From Bryoerythrophyllum caledonicum (lineage: Eukaryota; Streptophyta; Bryopsida; Pottiales; Pottiaceae), in the NCBI GenBank assembly GCA_963971425.1, contig OZ020521.1:6961519-7025518 (forward strand): a DNA stretch of 64,000 nucleotides, written 5' to 3'. Positions 56,201 through 64,000 of the stretch are shown in pieces; the stretch's first letter is position 1, and every line of letters begins with the position of its first letter. Below the pieces are notes generated by a model. That model saw nothing but the letters and a program-made list of their open reading frames with translations. It was not told where the DNA came from and made no database searches. The position numbers were made by a program, and so were the translations under genes.

Positions 56201-56634
56201 ATGGAAAGTAGACCCCCTCATTGTCATCACTACAAGAGCTCGAGCCACTACCTTTATCCCCTCAATGACAACCCTTGAAGAAACATTTAAAATTCCCATG
56301 TCCTCAATCAAGACCACCTTCACAAATATATACACTATTGCTATCCAACATGACATGTCCATACTCCTACTCAATGGAAACTCAAAAACAACCAACCCAT
56401 CCCGGACATGCTAGACCCCACATGAAAACATATTGAACACTTCATCGCATCAGCCCCCCGGCATCAGCAGTTCTTTGTTCTTGGTTACTTGTTACGTGAT
56501 ACATAGTCTCTACCCCTGAGAGGAGGAAGTAGTTCCACACTACTAATCCATGTCCGGTAGACATGAACCTGGTAGTGGATCAAACAGACACTCTATTCAC
56601 ACTAGCCCCCGTCACAACCGGAGTTCTTCTTCTT
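53235..56634 (+). mobile_element. Older, 5'-truncated copy of a related LINE
   Basis: On the plus strand this repeats the last ~3.4 kb of the 36010-48979 element, from within the region after the RT catalytic core to the TTC tail at 56623-56634. Recognisable pieces in three frames include ITDLKQITLPNGTHLM (53340) and TPQPFETEIVWLYQRYKYRI (54170). RNase H follows, with YYTDGSF (54955), LRAEIMAI, IFTDC and GNEQADKLAKEG (55032-55655). There is a knuckle with one Cys lost (CSIY), and the nuclease core FKPDLL … IQFIEIKY (55695-56414). Around 53450-54060 it carries about 450 bases absent from the other copy, so the two are different subfamilies. Numerous stops and frameshifts make it inactive. Confidence 0.85.
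55032..56414 (+). pseudogene. RNase H - CCHC - RLE remnant of the older LINE
   Basis: Two long open pieces in different registers, 55032-55655 (RNase H C-terminal part and linker) and 55695-56414 (knuckle and restriction-like nuclease), are separated by a TGA at 55654-55656. Catalytic acidic residues of RNase H and the PD…E…K set (KPDLL, FIEIKY, NKYQPLLNDI) are retained, while the second Cys of the knuckle is Tyr. Conservation of nuclease residues in a decayed copy supports their importance in the ancestor. Confidence 0.75.
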
Positions 56635-57445
56635 GCTAAAGCTGCATCCTACCTTAAACAATTTGCCCCCAAATTTTCAAAAATTCACAAATAGAAACAC
56701 CCTAATTCCGAATACGAAACCCCTAAAAAAAAACGGACTACATCCAAGCACAAGTTTAGCCAAACTTCTGCTAATATAGCCAGACCAAAGAATTCGTCTC
56801 CCTGACACGTAAGCCCTAAACGACAAGAAAAAATACTTGTCCCATCTCCCCAAATTTGCAACGTCGTTATCTGACTCATAAGCGGGAACGACGGGAACCG
56901 AGCCGTTAGGAATGCGGGGGAACGCCGAGAGCGGGAACCTGGTCCAGTGAACGTTGCAACAGATTCGTTAGAAATATGGCCGTTGGTATACCTCCTCCTC
57001 AACCGGGTATCATGAGGGTATCAATCCAGCGCCAAGACGAAATTATACGGGTATTGTAGCAGTACCACCGAGGTATCGGACGGCATGTGCGCCGCGAGAG
57101 CGAGAGACGCGCACCAACTGCAAGTCACATGTCCGCAGACAAGTATACATACAGATCATCGCATTCAATTCTCGTGCCGAGCAATGCACTACCGCTTTTG
57201 TGTAAGAATTTGTCGACCTAGCTACGATCCCGAGCCAATCGTTGCGCTTGAGATAACTGCATTCTCGATTGCGTGTGTGTGGCTGGGGAGCGAGATCGCT
57301 TCTGCGCACTCGTTGACGTCTTCCATTTCATATTTCAGAGCGAGTTGGGAGCTGGATCAGACTGAGTTTGAGTGAATTTGGGGTGGTTTTGTTGGACGTC
57401 ATATGAGGAAGGGAAGTGGTGTGTAGGGTTTTGGAGTGTTTGGAG
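56635..57445. other. Intergenic and presumed promoter of the 57446 gene
   Basis: No gene is seen. Around 56990-57080 there are GGGTATCATGAGGGTATCAA words like the GATAC-type patches elsewhere. The GC content rises from 56850 on, as expected for a leader or promoter. Confidence 0.35.
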
Positions 57446-60400
57446 ATGAGCTTGGGGGAGGACCACCTTGCGGGTGTGCCTGTGGAGGGAAATGCAGCGA
57501 CTGAATCGACTGAGATGACCACGTATGTTGCTGTATGAGCTTCCATGTTGCTGTAGATCTTTGGTTTTGTGTATGGTATTAATGTGAGGCCTGTCTGAGG
57601 TTCTCATTGTTGAACACGTAATTTCTGAAGTTAAGTTGCGAAGTGTTTCTCTATGTTGATCCTTTTTTTGGTGGGGGGAATATTTAGGACAATTGAACGA
57701 CGTTCTGGGGTGATCATGGAGGCGGTAGCTCGTGACCAGGTTGAATGTCCTATGAGGGATTCGCCAGGGTCTTCGCTTGTATCAAAATCAAGGTAGGTTT
57801 CTTCTCTGTTGCTTGTTGTTTGTTTGATAGGTTCGAGTCAATTTTATAATAGTTTTGATACTTGATTGTAATCATCTATTGAAGTGTCTATGAATCTCGT
57901 CGTTCATTGGCTTGTACGTGTATTGCAAGCAGGGACGATGTTCGCACTGCGAGCGCGAAAGGAGGAGCTTCCCCTTTGTTCAAAGTCCATGCTCCTTCGG
58001 AGGAAACGGATGGTGAGTCACTTGTAGAGAGTAGCTGCAATGAAGAAATTCCACTGCCTGGGTGTATTTCGACTATGGATAGGTTTTATCACACTCATAT
58101 GTGGCTTTCCTTCATTAGGAGGCGTCGAAGCAGGTGAGGATCATTCGGAAACACGCAGTGCTTCTGGAGCTCTTAGAGTGCCACAAGAGGTTTCCGAGCC
58201 GCAATGTAAGCGCGATACTTCTCCTGAAATGAAAGGGGCCAGGAGGCAACAAGTTGAGGGTGCGGCTCCCGGATCTGTACCTGCCACTCGTGTTTCCAGT
58301 TCGAGGAAAGGAAAAGAGCTCCCAAGCCAGGCAGGACGTGTTCTCAGAGATGGCGCTGTTGGAGCGAACGTCAGCCCTCGGTCTGTTCGGTCCTCCCACA
58401 GGCGAGTGCCCTTAGGCTGGTTTCCAAGAGGGCAGAAAACGGAGTCGTATCTTGAACGCAAGATTCGCATGCTTCAGGTAAGTGCAAGCTGCGTCTTTCT
58501 AATCCTGAGAAAGATGGCGAGTTCATGAATTGAGTCTCACAATGTATGTGGTCTGCAGCAGACCGAAGGTGGAAAGATCGCGTCATTGGATGAGACATTG
58601 GGAGCAAATATTCACTTGTCACGCATAGAAAGGGAGAAACAAGCCGCCCAAGCAGCCGCTGCTGCAGCAACTGAAACTCGGAAGGTGGCACTAGTCGAAG
58701 CTTCTTGGTGCCGCATCCTCAAAGCTACAGGGTAAGGTCTCCGAAATGCCTTGAACTCGTGATTGAACTCTGAGGATTTGAGTTTTGCAATCGATGACTT
58801 GCATCATATTAGAGGCTGATTTGCTCCAATTTCCGGATCCAGGATACCCTACATGTCCGCTGCGCTTGAGCTTCAGAAAGCAGAGAAGGCGGCCGAGGAA
58901 GCTCTGGCAGCCGCAGCTGCGCTCGGGGTGGTACTGGGACACAGCCCTCGGAGTCCAAGATTTGTGGCAGAAACCGACGGCAGCTCAAGTGGCCATGACA
59001 ATATCTCAGCGACGTTGGAGACTGCATTTGATGTTGACAAGGCAGTAGCCGCTGCTTTGAGAACTGCACTGTTGCGTCACACCAGTGAGCTGAAGGATGC
59101 CGAGCTTCAACGGACCATGGCCTTGATCACCAATCCACAAGTTAATGTGTCGACTGGCCAACGGGAGTGGGTGGACGGAACCTCGAAGCCTGCCGTTGAA
59201 GAGTCCGATCAGAATAAGATCACTGGTAACGCTTCTGCTAATACAATCTTCCTGCACCATAGTCTAGATGTATCTTCTGACCGATACGTTCTTTTACGTT
59301 ATTATAATCCCGTCTAGAGGCTTATCTTTCCACTAGACTCTGAAGTTGAATGTTGTCACTTGTGTGCAGACTCCGATGGAGTTTCTAAGGAGAGCGAGAA
59401 CTCGGTGGTCGTTGCACCTAAATGCGCTGTAGAAGGGTCCAATCCATTGATAGAGTCCATGCTTCAAAGAGTGAGAGGCTTGCAGCCAGAGGAGTGCACC
59501 TCCATGGCGACGTTTGTAGCCGCTCGTGGCCTTGGCGCTCTCCTTCAGGAAGAGAATTTGGAGCATGAGTTGGGCACCAAGCCCGAGGGCGGAGGAGGAG
59601 GCTTGGGAGATGTTTTGGTGAAGCATGTCTCACGTCTGGAGGCGGAGAAAGCTGCTGCCAAAACGGCTGGAGAGGGTGGAAGAGGCGAAATGAAGAGGCG
59701 TCTAACCGTCGTTCTCAACCCGGTTCCTGACCTAGGAAGCATGTTTGTGAAGCACGTCTCGCGTTTGGAACGGGAGAAGAAAGCCGCCATTGAAGCCGCA
59801 GCGAAGGAGACGGAGTCCTGGATACCCGGTGAGGCGGCCAAGTTCGTAGATCACGCGAGCGAGGAGGGAGGGCTAGACAAGATTTTCGTGAAGAAGATGT
59901 CGCGCCTGGAGAAAGAGAAAGCAGCTGCTCAGCAGAGACGAAGGAGTAGCCTGAACAAGTTTTCACCGAGGAAAGGATCTCGAAGAGTTTCACTCACACG
60001 AAGACCGGGTCTCGGTGAATCTTTGATCAAGCACAAGTCGCGCCTTGAGAGGGACATCGAAGCAGCCAAAGCGCGAAGGCTGAGCACGACAGGAAAATCC
60101 ATGAAGAAAGTCGCAGTCCCTCCACCTTCTCCACCAAAGAGACCCAGTCTGGGGACTGTACTTATCAAGCATAAATCCCGACTGGAACGAGAGAAAGAAG
60201 CTGCAAAGCTTGCCTCACAAGCTGTGACCACGCCCTCTGGACCCAAGCCCAATGCTGATGCGCAGGAAGTTGAACCCAATTTAGACGTTGCTGTGGCCCA
60301 GCCCAGTTTGGCAGACTCGGGTGCAAGGAAACTGTCCAAGCTAGAAATGGAGAAGCAAGCTGCTGCAACCAGCACCGACAATGGGGATCCTTGGGCCAGA

Positions 60401-60783
60401 CGGAGATCATCACTCAAGTCAAGGAACGAGAGCTCAGAGACTTGGGCAGGTATTGGCCTCGGAGCAGCGCTGAAGCGGCACGTTTCAAAACTGGAGCAAG
60501 AACAGGTAATTGCAACCTCCTTGCAAGTCCACCAAATCCTTGTCTCACTGCATGTTGTGTTCCATGAAGTGTAGTATTATTAATATGTGGATATTTATCA
60601 TAGGCAGTGTCAGTTGTAAGTGAGTTGCCAAACTGAGATTTTCGATGATCCATACACACTACATATTCATGTTTTGAGAGGACAAAAGTTAGGAGAACCA
60701 GCAGAAATTAGTAATAACTTGATCTTCTGATGTCCATTCAGGCTGCGTGGCGAAATGCGGAGGAGATGGCTCGAGCGCATTGA
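57446..60783 (+). CDS. Eight-repeat charged coiled-coil protein, unknown function
   Basis: Eight exons (57446-57522, 57688-57792, 57933-58012, 58119-58477, 58559-58731, 58843-59225, 59370-60505, 60742-60783) join in phase to 784 aa. The protein is hydrophilic and largely helical, with no enzyme domain. Its hallmark is a repeated ~20-residue module of the form G-L-G-x-x-L-(V/I)-K-H-x-S-R-L-E-x-E-K-x-A-A. Examples are LGDVLVKHVSRLEAEKAAA, LGSMFVKHVSRLEREKKAA, LDKIFVKKMSRLEKEKAAA, LGESLIKHKSRLERDIEAA and LGTVLIKHKSRLEREKEAA, with diverged first (TLGANIHLSRIEREKQAA) and last (LGAALKRHVSKLEQEQAAW) units, eight in all. Six are encoded by exon 7. Exon 4 is basic (SSHRRVPLGWFPRG). Proteins with such KHVSRLEREK repeats exist in land plants with no clear role to my knowledge. 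ATG 57446 is the first in the frame after a plausible leader. Confidence 0.8.
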
Positions 60784-62597
60784 GGAAGCTTGTCCTTACC
60801 TTGACTCATGTACAAAACAAGATGTATCATTCTAGTTTTTAGGACACCAGACAATCTTTTGCGCTGAGTGATGATTCTGTACTCTTTTTGATGCCCGCAT
60901 GCCAGAGGAAAGAGAAATCACCTTGTTTTCTCATTATTGATGGATTGCAGAGGTACATCTTGCCTGTTTTCCAATAAGATGCAGATAGAGAGCATGCTCC
61001 CTGAGCAACCCAGCTTTAGCCTAGGATTTGATGCTTCTCAAGACATTGGCGGGGCTCCGAACCGTGATTTGTTTCTGAATTTTTTTACTATTGTAAATAT
61101 ACTAATACCTAACCACTTTTTGATTTCATTGCGAAATATTTTTCTAAGTCCTGCTTAATGGTTTACAAATTGCATTACTCATGCTTTAGTTGTTGCTAGA
61201 GTTGTCGCTGTTGTTTTCACCTACTACTTTGAGGACTATTTGAGAAGGTGACCTTAGAAGGACAAAACTATGGAAGTTTCTTAGTGAGTGAAAGGTGATT
61301 GTAGAGTGAGAAACGAGAGGGTTGCTACTAGTGTGTCCGTGGCTGATGTTTATCTGACTGAAACATACATAACAAAGTTTTGTGAACTTCTCGCAGTAGG
61401 TTTGTCACTCATGATTTTGAAGGCAGTTTTACTCGAACTCCAGGTTCTTCTTGTCTAACCTCTATTTTTCAATACTTCATAAAAATTGTTGGCATGCATG
61501 TGTTTGCATCATACTTCAAATACCTACAGATGTGGATGTATGATATTTGTTTGATCTATCACACATTACGAAGTTCTTGCTTGAGAATGGTACATTGCCT
61601 TCAATGTAGAAAACTTATTGCGGTAGGTCTACCTGTAACCTTGGAGAATATCTCCTGAACCCAAACTTGGAACGGGTCGTGACATTAGTAATGGTGACAG
61701 GAGTACAAGTTCAAGAGCTCACAAGATGTCACATGAATTCTGGTAATCCTGTCATTGTTTATGTAGTACAGTATGCCATGTTTACAGGCATGGCAGCATT
61801 AATCATAGTTTAATAGCAATATGCACCTTTCCGGTACGAATGAAGCGACTATGGGTATCCTATGCAGTTGAATACTATTGTGGTACTGTACTGTGTGCGT
61901 GTCTAATTTTAACTCAGAAAGTTTCTTCCCATGTGCATTATTTCTACATTTTAACATAAAATGTAGATTCTAGAACAAGAAGCCTGGTCTTCTCACATGT
62001 GAGCACTCTAAATCTGAGTGATTCAATCATACCAATTACTGTTGGTTTCTCTTTATCGGTATTGTTAATGCTGTGTAGGTGATGATTGTTGAGGAATTCC
62101 CCGTCATTGGCACGTATTGATTGACATTCCTTGACTCTATTCTTGAATTGGAATACTACGTGTTGCCTTTTGCCAACAATTTCTCCAAGAAGAATCCTGG
62201 TAAACTCATCCTGCAATATTTTTGAGTGCAAAATTCCACGGTTGTTCTCATTGAACATGCCTTAAAACTACAATCATTCCATTGAGTCAATTGTGAGTGG
62301 AGGAATGAAGCTTTTTCATCTTTTTGTTTTTTAAAAAAGGATACTAGAAATTTTGAGATCATTCAAAATATTGCATCATCGTGTGGCGTTTTCTGATTAT
62401 TTGGACTCAAAAGGTTTATACTTTCTTGGTTCCCCCTTTTTTTTTTGCAATCAAACTTTGTTTTGTTTTGTGCCTTAAAAAAACAGTGATACAAAAAAAA
62501 TCATTGGAGGAATGGCTACAATTTTGAATAGGCACTAATGGTGATTGATGATTTCCACAGAAGATCTCACTACCGTATACAAGACATTCCTAATGTC
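60784..62597. other. 3' UTR and intergenic, nothing recognised
   Basis: About 1.8 kb with no supported gene. Only short chance frames occur. Confidence 0.35.
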
Positions 62598-62821
62598 TAC
62601 ACTAAATATCACTTTTAGTGTAGCGCCCAGTAAATGACTTGTAAATGTTATAAGTTTTCACTTCAAGTGAATATTTTTACCAACTATGTTTATAATGATC
62701 CTTTTATTTGAATATTATAGAGAGTTGTGCTCTTGGTAAAAATTGGCATCAAGAGTAAAAACTCATTGCATTTACAAGTCATTTCCTGGGTATTACACTA
62801 AAAGTGATATTTAGTGTAGTA
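62598..62821. mobile_element. CTACACTAAA foldback MITE, ~224 bp
   Basis: CTACACTAAATATCACTTTT (62598) then AGTGTA, CCCAGTAAATGACTTG and TAAATG mirror, in reverse, CATTTACAAGTCATTTCCTG and GTATTACACTAAAAGTGAT, ATTTAGTGTAG (62768-62821). Arms are about 50 bases. The ends match those of the 10098-11331 insertion. Confidence 0.75.
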
Positions 62822-64000
62822 CTTTTGATGGCCCTTGAATAGTAAAATTTTCCATTTATGTGCAATTCGCAGTAGAGTTTTTCTAGTAGTGCTTCCCCAA
62901 GAGGTGTAGTGCTTCCCAAGGATGAGCTAGACATTGTAGACAAATTTCATGTTCTTGCTAGGTAATCCCCAATTATTTAAGAAAACTCTAAAAATCTTTC
63001 TCGTCAAAAATATTATGCATAATAATGGTACAACAATTATCTGCATTCTCTTTCATCCATACTAAAATATTTGAAGCAAATATTGTTACAAAGATTGAAT
63101 TTTTTAATATTAAGTATGTAGAAGTATATCCAAAAAAATGATCGGTAAAAATATTCATCGTACATGGAGTATACAATTAATATATTGTTGTGTTTGTCTT
63201 TAGTGTTTCCAATAATAAATGTCATAGTTAGTGTAGTGTTAATCCTTGAAGGCCCAAGTGTACCTACGGGGTACAATTTTTTTTTTCACTTTGACGGTAA
63301 CAATCTTTCAATCCGTACAGTCAAAATTCACAAAATTTTGACCACATCATCTCATACAAGTATAGAAGAAGATCCTATGGTTACATTCTCAGAAAATCCA
63401 TCTTGGAAAATTATAATCAATGAAGTAGAGATTCCTCTGAAACGACTTGGGCCTGTAGGGGGGTAATTAGCACAACAATAAATGTTAAAGAATTTACTAA
63501 TAGTTGAACTACCTTATCTCATCTTATTAAAATGAACTCATTTTTTCAGAGAAACATCATAAAACATACCAACCAAGAGAATTGAAGAAAACTCAGTTTC
63601 TAACCACCTGAAAATAATGAGGCAGTTCACATCAATCCGTTGGAATTAAATTTGCAGTTCGTTATCAAGGCACGGAGACCGAAAAGACTCCATCAATACA
63701 TGTGATCAAGCAGGAATTAGAATGATTCTATTGTAACAAGGCTTTATCATTTAACTCATGTAATTAATCTCTAGCAAATGCAAGCGCAGTATCACCATTT
63801 TCTCAACAAAGAATGCAAACATTACTGTCAGCCCTTATTTTTTCGTTTTAGTGGGATAGTCATAGTGCCTTCAAAGCTACAACACTTCTGGCTTTCTCCT
63901 GAAACCATACAAAACCAAAATTTCTCCATAAATATCCATTTTGGAGAATTCATCTCCATTAACATAGAATTGTACATCCTTTTTGGCGATAGGATGGAGT
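62822..64000. other. Intergenic to window end, nothing firm
   Basis: AT-rich. GTTAGTGTAGTGTTAATCCTTGAAGG near 63227 may be another TTAA/CTACACT-type end but has no partner. No coding region is supported. Confidence 0.35.

Noticed and set aside
59545..60417. Several minus-strand frames of 90-160 codons
   Set aside because: They are antisense shadows of exon 7 of the eight-repeat protein, whose codon use and repeats are clearly on the plus strand.

Overview
The window is nuclear DNA from a plant-lineage (streptophyte) eukaryote. The evidence is GT-AG spliced genes with short introns, plastid-type biosynthetic genes, a FUS3/ABI3/LEC2-type B3 factor and a GEM-like GRAM protein. AT-rich intergenic DNA is packed with transposable elements. 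A Tc1-like DD34E transposase and a LINE with two endonuclease types are not typical of flowering plants. They hint at a charophyte alga, bryophyte or lycophyte, but the species cannot be fixed from this sequence.

Layout. 1-3.5 kb: repeats and a dead Tc1/mariner element. 3.6-5.8 kb: GRAM-domain gene (+), convergent with a phosphopantetheine adenylyltransferase gene (7.1-8.9 kb, -). 9.7-15 kb: nested elements, including a decayed PIF/Harbinger transposon with TAA target duplications. 15.5-17.4 kb: B3 transcription factor (+), convergent with argininosuccinate lyase (18.4-21.4 kb, -). ASL is in turn divergent from a small, probably plastid protein gene (22.0-23.0 kb, +). 23-26.6 kb: nested miniature elements. 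26.7-27.6 kb: putative thylakoid-lumen protein (+). 30.7-34.1 kb: Deg/HtrA protease (+), convergent with an intronless Elf1-like elongation factor gene (34.9-35.3 kb, -). 36.0-49.0 kb: a ~13 kb LINE on the minus strand. 53.2-56.6 kb: an older, 5'-truncated relative of that LINE (+). 57.4-60.8 kb: a gene for an eight-repeat charged protein (+). 60.8-64 kb: intergenic repeats.

Gene structures were built by reading splice sites by eye. All eight multi-exon models keep phase from ATG to stop, and total lengths fit the families where those are known (PPAT 174 aa, ASL 523 aa, Deg 459 aa). The genes share no obvious pathway; they are ordinary housekeeping and regulatory genes separated by repeats.

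The most interesting object is the LINE. Its ORF2 reads AP endonuclease - reverse transcriptase - RNase H - CCHC knuckle - PD...E...K restriction-like endonuclease, the two-endonuclease architecture known from Dualen/RandI elements of green algae. ORF2 is preceded by a textbook 2A ribosome-skipping motif (GDIETNPGP). Just upstream of that lies a perfect run of 173 GTT units, (CAA)173 in the element's sense strand, which is in frame as poly-Gln and has no ATG upstream of it. A 12-bp candidate target duplication brackets the whole element. A second theme is a set of unrelated miniature elements that all begin TTAA-CCC and end GGG-TTAA, as expected for piggyBac-type insertions. A third is local tandem duplication of the 3' ends of two coding sequences.
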